NCBI GenBank assembly: GCA_963575745.1
Contig: CAUYUJ010016472.1
Coordinates: forward strand, 108,558 to 172,557
Length of the DNA: 64,000 nt
From: Prorocentrum cordatum
Taxonomy: Eukaryota > Sar > Dinophyceae > Prorocentrales > Prorocentraceae
Direction of reading: 5' to 3'
In this document: positions 46,410-55,915 of the stretch, in pieces
Layout of the letters: the number at the start of each line of letters is the position of its first letter
How positions within the stretch are numbered: position 1 is the stretch's first letter
Position numbers and translations under genes: made by a program
The notes under the pieces: model-generated
Databases searched by the model: none
Seen by the model: only the letters and a program-made list of their open reading frames with translations
What the model was told of the DNA's origin: nothing

Positions 46410-46560
46410 AGAGCGGCTGAGGAGGAGGAGGAGGAAGATGAGGAGATGGAGGACTGCGAGGACGAGGAGGACGAGAAGGAGGAAAAGGAGGAGGAGGAGG
46501 GGGAGGGGGATGAGGGAGGAGGAAGAAAAAAAGGAGGAGGAGGAGGAGGACAATGGCGAG
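46410..46560. repeat. GGA/GAG tract at LINE-C 5' side
   Basis: Polypurine tract with AGGA and GATGAGG variants. Together with 39880-40020 it brackets LINE-C. Confidence 0.93.
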
Positions 46561-47195
46561 CTTGGGGGCCTCTTGGGCCGTCTTTGGGGCCTCTTGGCGG
46601 TCCCGGGGGCCTCTTGCGTATATCGGGGGGCCTCTTGGGGCCTCGTGTGGGTCTCGTGGGGGCCTCTTGGAAGCCTCTTGGGGGCCTCTTGGGGCCTCTT
46701 GGGAGCCGTCGGGGCGCTCCTCTTGATGCCATCTTGGAGGAAATCTATAAGAAGGGGGGGTCGTATATTAGCGCTGCCCCTCTGGAGTGCCTCGAATCGC
46801 CTTTTGGGCCCTTCTTGAAGCCAAAATCCTTCCAAAACCTAAGGATAATCAATGGTTTGTGCTTTTCGCTTTTTCGCTTTTGGAGCTGTCTTGGGCCATC
46901 TTGTGGCCTCTTGGGGCCTGGGAGCTTCTTGAAGGCCTCTTGGGGGCCTCTTGGGGCCTCTTGGGGCCCTCTTAGGGCGCTCTTGGGGCGCTCTTGGGAG
47001 CCTTCGGGGCGTTTTGGGGCCATGTTGGAGGAGATATATCAAAGAAGGGGGGGTCGTATTTTAGCCTTGCCCCTCTAGAGTGCCTCGAATCGCCTCTTGG
47101 GCCCCTCCAAGAGGCCGAAATCCGTCCAAAACCTAAAGAAAATCAATGTGTTTTGTTGTTTCGCTTTTTCGCGCTTGAAGCCGTCTTGGGCCAAC
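46560..47195 (-). repeat. CCAAGAGG-family block (inverted) with two units of about 310 bp
   Basis: On the minus strand these are CCCCAAGAGGCC units. Two collinear copies of a longer module (46700-46905 and 47015-47195) share GGGGGGTCGTAT.TTAG, CCTCTGGAGTGCCTCGAATC and the AT-richer core CCAAAACCTAA..ATAATCAATG. Confidence 0.88.
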
Positions 47196-47994
47196 TTGAA
47201 CGTCCCAACGACCCGCGGAACCACTCGTCCAGGTCGGTGGGGAGGGGTAAGGGGAGGGGTAAACCCCTCCCTGAAGGGAAAGAAGGGGGTTGGCTGAGGA
47301 AACGCTCTAGACCACCTACGCCCTAAAGGGCTGGTGGGATTTCCAAGGTTTTTGCATGGTTTGGGGAATGCTGTGTTCTTCGGTCGTCTGGGCGTCCGGC
47401 ACCGCCTGGGAGGCTCGAAAATCGCACCAAAAAGCGGCTCAAACAAGCAGTCCAAAAGAGCCCCATGACGGCACAACATGTTCCGAGATGCGGCCCAAGA
47501 TGGCCCCAAGACACCCTCCGAAGCATTCAAAATCGTGAAACGGTCGTTCAGGGAGACCGCGGTTGGAGGCAGGGTGGCCCGAGGAAGCCCCCAGAGGCCC
47601 CCAGAAGATGCCCAGGAGGCCTCCAGGTTTTAAGAAAGCCTGAAAAACTTCCATGAGTCCCTCAGAGGCTCTCCAAGGGGAAGCCTCCGCAAAAAGAGCT
47701 TTGGAGGATGGGGAACAATTCGCAGGGTAGGGCGAGAATAAGGAAAAACAAACATGGAAAAAGGATAGCGAATAACAGTATTACAACGGCGATGCCAGAA
47801 AAGGCAACAAGAAGGTTTCGCTAAATTGTCTGTTTGACCTTCCTGCCATTCCGCCTGCATGCCAAACTTCAAGGACCAGCATACAAACACCGCTGGTCCA
47901 CCGCATTGCGGCGGACTGGACCATAGAATGCATCGGCACGCCAAGGCAATCCCAGGGTACGCAACAGCACTTGCATAGGTCACGTATTATGTTT
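47196..47994. other. no recognisable gene
   Basis: 47395-47640 has scattered CCAAGA/GGCCCCCAGA units; 47690-47980 is lower in GC with a 117-codon minus frame that matches nothing I know. Confidence 0.4.
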
Positions 47995-48115
47995 AATCGC
48001 TTCGCTCATTCCGCCGGCCCTGGAGCGCTCTTCGGGGCCTCTTGAGGGCCTCTTGAGGCTCCTTGGCGGCGTCTTGGGGGCCTCTTGGGGGGCTCTTGGG
48101 GGCCTCCTCCTGACG
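47995..48115 (-). mobile_element. F4 right-end fragment (inverted, truncated)
   Basis: AATCGCTTCGCTCATTCCGCC at 47995-48015 is the exact reverse of the F4 right end. About 95 bp of inverted CCAAGAGG sequence follows, then the similarity stops; the left end is absent. Confidence 0.75.
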
Positions 48116-48718
48116 CGGGAGGGGGAGGTAGTCGATTGCGGCTCCCCCCTCGGAGGCCACGATCCTCGGTGAGGGTCACTTATTGTTGTTGTGAAATCCG
48201 TGGAACTTCCAAGGGTGGGCATCCGAGAGGACCCTCTTCTGCCCCGCACCCGGGCTTGGCGCACCCAAGTAAGGGCCAGCGACAGGGCCCCTTCAGGTCT
48301 TCGCCCTCGGTTAACAAAGGGCACCACAGAGAAGCTGTTTTCGATGATCCACCCGCTCCTGCATCGCTTGAACAAGGCAGTGCGGCCATGGTCCAAATAT
48401 GGCTGCCACTCTCGAGCCGGAGTCAATCAGGACTGCTCCAAGCTGACAAAATCGAACCAGTACAGAGTGCATCCCACATTGGTCGCGCAAATACAAATGT
48501 CGTAAACGCGAAACACGTCATTGAATGAATGAAGTTGCCAATATCTATCACATGCGCGTTGACGGAAAAGCCACAATGCCCCACGGCGCATAAAGGTACA
48601 TCGTATGGTCCTGACGTTAACCACCTGCCTTTGCAGCCAAAAAACGAGCCGCCATCTACGTGGCAAGTCTTGGTCCCAATCGATCGAGCCTGGCTGCTCG
48701 AGACGGCTCGCCCACGCC
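48116..48718. other. no recognisable gene
   Basis: Moderate-GC sequence with a 148-codon minus frame (48426-47980) partly formed by the F4 fragment, and a 79-codon minus frame (48666-48427). No family signature is seen. Confidence 0.35.
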
Positions 48719-48866
48719 TAACTTCGCGCTTCGCGCTGCGCGAAGCGCGAAAAACTTCGCTCTCTCGCGCCGCCCCCAAGGGGATAAGAGGAGGTTGAAG
48801 ACGACTCGGAGCCGAACAGCGAAGCGCGAAGCCCGAAAAATTTCGCGGCCTCGAGGGCGCCCTTGA
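48719..48866. mobile_element. F5 hairpin-rich element, copy 2
   Basis: Collinear with 31003-31155 and 59360-59516; ends CCTCGAGGGCGCCCTTGAG. Confidence 0.8.
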
Positions 48867-48881
48867 GCCCTTGCATACGGC

Positions 48882-49058
48882 GGTGTCGTGTCCTGCCGAC
48901 TTCGGCGTTGCTTTCTGACGCCGCGGGGGTCACTCAACCTGGAGCGATCGGCCGCTTCCGAAACGGCGGATCTTCGACATCGGCCGATTCTGGGCCGCCG
49001 CCAGCGCTCCATGTTGAACGGCGGCGGCGGGGTCGCCGCAGGTCGACAAGACGCGAAA
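48882..49058 (+). mobile_element. F6 MITE-like element, copy 2
   Basis: Ends GGTGTCGTGTCCTGCCGAC and GTCGACAAGACGCGAAAC, more diverged than copy 1. The interior is collinear with 27081-27255. It starts 16 bp after F5 copy 2. Confidence 0.7.
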
Positions 49059-49079
49059 CTACGGTAGGCTCTCTCGCGA

Positions 49080-50160
49080 CTCGGACGGATAAAAGAGGAG
49101 GGAGGAGGAGCAGGAGAAAGAGGAGGACGAGGAAGAAGAGGAGGAAAAAGGAGGACTTTCCCAGGGCTTTCCCAATCTGATTCGGTAAAAGAGGAAGAGG
49201 AGGAGGAAGGAGGAGGAGGAGGAGGAGGAGGAGCGGAGGAGAAGGAGAAGGAGGAGGAGGAAGAGGAGGAGGAGGGGGAGGGGGAGGGAGAGGGGGCGGG
49301 AGAGGAGGAGGAGGTAAGGAAGGAAAGGAAGAAGGAAGGAAGAAGGAAGGGAAGGGAAGGAAAGAAGGAAGGAAGTAAAGAAGGAAGGAAGGAAGGAAGA
49401 AGAGGAGGAGGAAGGAGGACGAAATGAGGTGAAGGAGGAGGAGAAGGAGGAGGGAGGAGGGAGGAGGGAGGAGGAGAGGAGGAAAAGGAGGAGGAGGGAG
49501 GAGGAGAGGAGGAGGAGGAGGAGGAGGAGAGGGGTAGGGAGGAGAAGGGAGGGAGGGAGGGAGGGAACAAGAGCAGGAGGAGGAGGAGGAGGAGGGAGAA
49601 GGAGGAGGACGACAGCAGGAGGAGGAGGAGGCGGGGGAGGAGGAAGGAAGGAAAGAAGGAAGGAAAAAAAGGAAGGAAGGAAGGGAGGGAGGAAGGGAGA
49701 AAGGAAGGAAGAGGCGGAGGAGGAGGAGGAGGAGCAGGAGGAGGAGAAAAGAGGAGGAGGAGGAGGAGGAGGAGAGGAGGACAAGGAGGAGGAGGAGGAG
49801 GAGGAGGAGGGGGGAGGAGGAGGAGGAGGAGGAGAAGGAGGAGGAGAGGAGAGAGGAGGAGGGGAGGAGGAGGAGGGAGGAGGAGGAGGAGGAGGAGGAG
49901 GAGAGGAGGAGGAGGAGGAGGAGGAGGAGGAGGAGAGGAGGAGAGGAGGAGGAGGAGGAGGAAGAGGAGGAGGAGGAGGAGGGAGGAGGAGGAGAGGAGG
50001 AGGAGGAGGAGAGGAGGAGGAGGAGGAGGAGGGGGGAGGAGGAAGAGGAGGAGGAGGAGGAGGAGGAGGGGAGGGGGAGAGAAGAGGAGGAGGAGGAGGA
50101 AAGACAGCAGGTGGAGGAGGAGGAGGAAGAGGTGGAGGAGGGAGGATGATGAGGAGGAGA
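49080..50160 (+). repeat. 1-kb polypurine GGA/GAA tract
   Basis: From about 49195 to 50155 the plus strand is almost uninterrupted purine, with a 30-bp mixed break at 49155-49190. Long Glu/Gly (plus) or Pro/Ser (minus) frames here are not genes. Confidence 0.98.
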
Positions 50161-50195
50161 AACGACGGGGAGCCAGGGGGAGGAACTGGGATTAG

Positions 50196-50324
50196 GTCGA
50201 CCATGTCCGCCTACAGGCGGGTTTGGGAGAGTCCAGAAATATTAGGAATGTATCGGCAACTCGTCCTCACACGGTCGGTTTTACTATTTTTGCTATACTC
50301 CTACTGTAAAAGAAAACGCCCGAC
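50196..50324 (+). mobile_element. F1 element copy 4 (minimal, diverged)
   Basis: Left end GTCGACCATGTCCGCCTACA with left-type subterminal GGCGGGTTTGG. Right end CTATACTCCTACTGTA...CGCCCGAC. Preceded by TTAG; the right end runs to GACTTAAAG, so AG|GT...AG is conserved. Confidence 0.6.
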
Positions 50325-50334
50325 GACTTAAAGC

Positions 50335-51555
50335 TGGGAGCTGGGAAGAGAGCTCGAGGGCAAGGCCCCCTCCCTCGCCGCGCAGAGGAGGAAGAGAAGA
50401 GGACGAGGAGGAGGAGGAGGAGGAGGAGGAGGAGGGAGGCGAGGCAAGGTCGAGGCAAGAGGAGGAGGAGGAAGAGGAGGAGGGAGAGCAGCGAGCACAT
50501 AGAGCGACGCGCCGAGTCGAGGACGGGACGGACAGGAGCGATGGGAAAAGGCGAGAACGCACAATCGCACACACCGAAAGGGAAGGCCACCGCGCGATTG
50601 CCCAGCCAGAGCATCACGGCAGCGGGGCGCCCCTCCCTCACCGACCAGGACGTCCCGGTCAAGACAAACATGGATGCCTGGCGGGGGCGGCGGAAAATCA
50701 TCCGCCCCAGGCGAGAGGTTAAAACGCCAAACAAGTTGTCACCAAGAAATATGAAGGTAAATTCGCTAACATCCGAACCACTGAACCGCAGGATCCGCGA
50801 CTAAGAGCCTGCGGGGGGTCAGATCGGGTGTTTTCGGCCAGACCTGGGACGACGGCCCGAAGCGAAGTTATCTCTGCGCCACTTTCGCTGAGGGTTATCT
50901 TGCAGCGAGCTGGGACCACAATCGGCATATAGCTGCGAGCGCGCAGATCTCCCAGAGAAGGACTCGCAAACCGTGCATCCAATTAGTCCGCCAGCTCTAT
51001 ATAAGATCTGGCCTCGCGCAGCTTCGGGCGGAACGGGACCCTCGGTGGGGAGCGCCCTGCCAGGGTGGGGAAGCGCTGGCCCTCCCAGGGGCAGCCGATC
51101 TGGGGCGCTTCTTCGAGCCAGACTCAACGCAGTCGACAGCCTGGCGAAGGGCACATTGAGGCCTGTTCGGGATGTTTACCCTGGGCCTAACCTGGCTTAT
51201 AAAAGGCTCCGCCACCTCCCCCACGGGCCTGGCCAGGATCCTGGGCCCGGGCTCGGGTTGAGGGGGGAGGGGGGGGGGGGGGAACCTCATGGGAGTCCGA
51301 GGAGGGGTCAAGAGGGGAGGGCACAACCGAGGTGATGTCCCGTCTGGGACGCACAGCACGATTACCTTGCACCTCTTCTTCCGCGGCCCTCTTGGCTCCG
51401 TGGGGCCCTTCAAGGCTTGACGGCGCCTCTGGGGGGGGGCGGAGCTAAAACAACAGCAAATCTGCCGGGAGAGCCTCTCACGTCCAGATGCCTGTCGCGC
51501 GAAGCGCGTGCAATGGATACACTTCCACAAAGAACCTGCACGCACAATCTCACGC
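50335..51555. other. no recognisable gene; GGA tract at 50390-50510
   Basis: 50349-50392 (CTCGAGGGCAAGGCC) matches 57256-57298 in the same orientation on the far side of LINE-D. TATA-like strings (TATATAAGA at 50998, TATAAAAGG at 51198) are noted, but TATA boxes are not established in dinoflagellates. Confidence 0.55.
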
Positions 51556-51561
51556 AGCTGC

Positions 51562-52230
51562 TCATGACGTCGGCTGCGGAAGCTGCCGCCTCGGCCGTGG
51601 ACGCCGTACTCGTTGATCCCGTCGAGGCCGTCGAGCTGGCGGAGGAGCTCGATCAGGGGCAGCTGCTTCAATCAAACTCTGTGAATTCCCAATCCATGCT
51701 GCGATCTGTCGGATTCCACCCCGTAGCTCAGCGCGTAGCTCACGAGCGTGAGTCGGCACATCATGATTGTATAACCCCCTCTTTGCAGCCAGATCAGCAT
51801 AGTCGTTGCCCTTCTTCTCTTCCTGGCCGGAGGTGGTGAGGGCACCCTTCTGGGTCCGATGGCCTTTCACGTACTCTATCGTCAGTAAATCCGAAAGGCC
51901 GCCCTGATCCTCCAGCGCGCGCCAGAGAGCACGCCACAGGTCCACAGTGGGCCGCCTGGCGTGCAAGCACCAACTCCTGCCGTGGTTGATGCCGTCGATC
52001 GTCGCCATACAGCCCACGTGAATGTGCATCGGTAATATCCCATTTCTGAGAGCCAAGATAACTGCCATCATCTCCGCTCTGGGCACCGACTGCTGGGATC
52101 CAGGAAGTGGCCCATGCGTGATTCCTAACAGCTGGCGCCCTCTCATCATCGCAATGCCCCAGCCTGCCCCCGATGCTTCTGGCCATCCCACCAAAATGCG
52201 ACCAGCTCCATCTGTATATATTTATCCCGT
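51562..52230 (-). pseudogene. LINE-D RNase H domain
   Basis: All four acidic residues are visible in one frame: IYTDGAGRILVGW (Asp), SVPRAEMMAVILAL (Glu), CMATIDGINHG (Asp) and GNDYADLAAKRG (Asp), with IEYVKGHRT between. It would degrade template RNA. The frame is displaced from the RT frame at ATAAATATATACAG (about 52210-52224), again an AT repeat. The C-terminal 60 residues are Arg/Pro-rich. Confidence 0.85.
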
Positions 52231-53520
52231 GATCGTGGCATCGCGGCCGCCGTAGTCATAATACCACTTCTCATGCACAAGCTGGGCAAAGCATCTCGAT
52301 GTAGGAGACCCCGTGTATATAACATATCATTGTCTGGGGCTGCTCGTGCTGCTTCGAGTATGTGCTGGTCCACGGCCTGCGCCCTCGCGTCGTCCAAGTT
52401 CGGGCAAAACCAGAGACGATGATGAAGTGTGCCTGGACAGCTCTGACAAAACATGCATTCTCCATCTCCAGCATTTCCGTGTTTGCGCAGCCTCGCCTGA
52501 GACCACTGGCCACCGATGACGGTCGATCTGAGCGCACATCGAGCCCTGGGCGGTAGCTTCCAGCGGCGAGCCTGTTCCTTCGGCGCAAGGAACATCTGCA
52601 ATGGGTGCATCCAGTATCCGCTCGGACTTCTCGTTGGTGCAGTCGTCTCGGGAGCGCGGTCTTTACGGCGGGCCCATTCTTCCCATTTCAGATTGACGAA
52701 AGACCTGCGCGCCAGGGTGCGGATCCAGTCTGGCGAATCGTCGGTCAGGTCCAGCCGAAAGGGTGAATGCACTCTCCACTCCAATTGGACTAAAATCTTC
52801 CATACCGCACCTGCAGATCCTGAAGCAGCTGCCGACTTTGGGTCATTTCCCAGAGCCTGCTGCTGTTGCACGAAAGTCTGGCGCAGCACTTCACGTGGTA
52901 CGGAAGAGGCTGCCACCATCTGAGCCCACGTGTAGAGCGGCTCTGCAACTGCAAATATCTCAGGATGCTGATCCCTCCGAGGTTCCAGCTGGAACTCGAG
53001 CCATATCGAAGTTGCAGACGGCGCGCGACCCCATCCAACCCTGACCATCCTAGCCATGGCTGCGGCCATGGTCTTGGTGGCTCCAATCACCTGGACCCCG
53101 TACAAGAAGGCAGGATCTATGCAAGGCTGCGCAGCTGCTCTTCCCACCCGTGCCACGGCGCATAACCCTTTGAAACGTGGGAGCCTTGCCTTCATCTTTG
53201 CCAGTTGCTTCCTGATAGCGCTATGACGAAGCTTTGCCCCACCGCGGTCCTCCAAGCCCAGAATCTCCAATGCTGAGCACGCTCGGAAACCATGACGTCG
53301 GACTGGTCTGGCTACCTGCTGCTCAACGCCTGGCGACGAGGCGATGATCTTAGCCTTGTCCGAAGCTATGGGAAGGTCCAGCGCGTTTAGTACCGCCGCC
53401 AACCTCTGGAGGATGCGCACCGATGCCTCAACGATATCCTGCGACGTGGCGACCACCTGGAGCGTGGTATCATCTGCATATATATATATATATCCAAAGA
53501 ATGATGCGCCTCGCCCAGCG
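52146..53520 (-). pseudogene. LINE-D reverse transcriptase motif C, thumb and zinc knuckle
   Basis: In the frame open from 53681, GYIYIYADDTTLQV supplies the YADD active site at about 53490-53455. LPIASDKAKIIAS, LEILGLEDRGGAKL and WLEFQLEPRRDQHPEIFA are the post-palm and thumb blocks, and CMFCQSCPGTLHHRLWFC is the Cys/Cys/His/Cys knuckle before RNase H. No further break occurs for about 430 codons. Upstream codons of the same frame (53681-53525) are out-of-frame reading of motif B. Confidence 0.82.
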
Positions 53521-54169
53521 CGAAAGACTTCTCGAACACATCGAAGGGCAGCATCATGACCAACTGAAGCATAAACATGGCCACAGAGCAGCCAGGGAGA
53601 ATACCTCGTTGCACTTGGACCGCGTAACTGTAGGTCGAATCCCAACGAATGCGCCTCGGAGCGCAGTCCATCGCCAAGCATAGCTTGAGCAACGGCGTCG
53701 GGAAGTCGAGCTGAGCAGCGGCCCGCAGCACCCGTCCCCAGCAGACGCGATCAAAACATTTGCTGACATCCACCAACGCCGTGAGAATTGACTTGGACTG
53801 TGTACCTGCATTGGCCTCAGCATAGAGCAAGGTCCTGGCGCCTACATCCAGTGTCAACCTGCCTTCGCCGAGGGCGAAGTAAGGGCGGCTGCGACGGGCA
53901 ATCCAAGATCGCACATGTCCCATTTGCAGCTTGGTGTATACAGGATAAATCGACGGTAGAAGGGCGATCGGCCTAAAACCCCCCTGAGGCTTGGCCGACA
54001 GCATTATGCGGGTCACTAACATGTTGGTTGACCGTCTCGCCCACGATTCTGCCGCCCAGAAAAGATAGAGTAGCATTGCCAATGCAGAATATGACAGCAA
54101 CGCCCAAGCCCTGAGAGGTAGCGCATCATGTCCAAGGCCCGCTCTCCATCTGAAGGTCTTCGCTGCATG
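53387..54169 (-). pseudogene. LINE-D reverse transcriptase, fingers to motif B
   Basis: Continues in frame after the TGA: AKTFRWRAGLGHDALPLRAW, LSAKPQGGFRPIALLPSIYPV (fingers), TALVDVSKCFDRVCW (motif A, Asp present), QRGILPGCSVAMFMLQL (motif B). The natural reading of motif C is lost in this frame because an AT tract at 53493-53478 shifts it; downstream codons to 53387 are out of frame. Reverse transcriptase would copy the element RNA at the nicked target. Confidence 0.82.
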
Positions 54170-55915
54170 TCAAACCTGCGCGACAGTGGGAACGGGCAAC
54201 GCATTGGACGGCAGACGAGCGAAATCCTCGAGTATGCCTTGATCTGCTCCGTCGGTGAGGTGATTCATAACCTGAGTGTCGGCCTCGTCCTCTGGCTGGC
54301 CTTCTTGCTGGTAGAGACCGTCCAGGCCTGGCTTAGCCGAAACAGTAGTGCCCTCCCAGATGCGGCTCCGCATCTCCATCTGGCTGTCAGCAATGGCCGA
54401 GGGGTGCGAGGTGATGTCACCATGACGGGCGACCTGGCTGTGAGACCATGTCTTGATGCGCGCGAGGCCGAAGAGCGGAGCAGGTCCAGATACCAGTGCA
54501 TCCCGAGCCCACCTGTGAACAGACTGGAGCCGTGCCCGACCTGCCTGAGTCTCTAACTTATCAGCATGTCGCGCGAGCTGATCTGCAAAGGCACCTAAGC
54601 AATGTTGGTTGAGATCAGGAGGTGCTCGCGAAGCGAGGTATATAAAAGGCCAAGCCATTTCCAAACAGAAGAAACCTCCAGCTGCGTGAACATCCTGCTT
54701 GTGGCCTGGGCGTAGAAGGCGACTGGGGTGATCCCAGCGCCGATGCTTCTTGCTGCCGTCTAACTGCTGGGTGCCAAGATCCTTCAAGGCCGTGCTGATG
54801 GCCCGAATGTACCTCGACTCACTGCCAGCTGCTGGATGAGGACCTCGGGCTGGGCCTCCAATGGTCCGCCAGACATACATGATGCCGTCTGCGCTGCCTT
54901 TGTACGCGTCCGCGTCGCCGAGCTCATAGATGCGGGTGGGGTCTGTTTCCACATTGGCCATCAAGTACACGTATATATTGTCCAGACGCTCTTGCGCCTG
55001 AGCAGAGTTAGCAGGTACCCCCAGCTGAGCGCCCTGTTGCATAGTGTCAACATATGCCTTTTCCTCTGGTGGCCCCTGGAGTGGGTGACTACCCACATCT
55101 GAAGGACGTCCTCGAGGAAAGGCCTTGGGCGCTCGAACTGTAAGAAGCCGAAGCTGACGGGGATGAGCAGCCAAGTCAAAATGTACGGGTTTGCGCGGGC
55201 GTGCGGGCCACTTGGCGTGAAGCCTGGGCTTGGAGCACGCTGCGTGCAAATCAGCCGATGACAGCCAGTAGCCCAACATAGAACTGGTCCCCTTAGCTGA
55301 TCTGCACGCCCCTTCCCCTGCGCATGTCAAGGGCGCCGCAGGAACCATATCAGCTAGTCCATTCTGCTGGAAATCTGACGGCGACAAGTTCCAATCTCCT
55401 GCAATCACAAACGGCAGGCCGAAGAAACGCAGGTACTCCGCGAGCTTGTAGTGCCTGTCGAGGTTGGTCGGCACAAACTGTACATCCGTGGTGGGCTCCA
55501 TATATGCTGACCCAAACAAAACTCCGCCTGGCAAGCCCACGTCGACGTGCACGAGGACTGACCAGGACTTGACCACCTCGAAGCTCTCGTGGCCGCTGGG
55601 CCCCTTCAGCACGGCGGTGGGCAAGTGCGTGCGCACGAAGACGCCGACTCCTGCACTCGGTAGCCCAGTGATCAGTCGCCGACACGGTGTGATAAATGGT
55701 GCCCATCCTTGGCGTGCACACCATGAGCGGGCCTTCTCTAACTGCTCACCATCCAGCCGCAACTCTTGTGCAGCCACGATCTTCGCATCCCCTGCACCTT
55801 CAAGCAAAAATGTCTGGAACGAACTCCAGCACGACCCATTGAAGGTAGCTATGCCAATCCGTGGCCGTCTCGATCCCCGAAGAGCGCGATGACTAGTGAT
55901 CCTCTGCCCCCACAT
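54170..55915 (-). pseudogene. LINE-D ORF2 N-terminus: endonuclease and linker
   Basis: The ATG at 55915-55913 overlaps the ORF1 end. Early residues carry RIGIATFNGSCW (Asn strand) and KIVAAQELRL (Glu), then GVGVFVRTHLP, FVIAGDWNLSP (GDWN loop intact) and SSMLGYWLSSADLHAA, where the usual Asp of the DYW block is Gly. KPVHFDLAAHP follows. The linker runs through RWDHPSRL, WARDALVSG and RLPSNALPVP. The frame stays open for 581 codons to a TGA at 54172-54170; it reads on in the same frame into the RT, so the TGA is a nonsense change and not the end of the protein. Confidence 0.8.

Noticed and set aside
49059-50204. 381-codon Pro/Ser frame (minus) and 300-codon Glu/Gly frame (plus)
   Set aside because: Polypurine tract artefacts.
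50990-51210. TATA-box-like promoters
   Set aside because: No gene follows either string, and TATA boxes are not the usual dinoflagellate promoter element.
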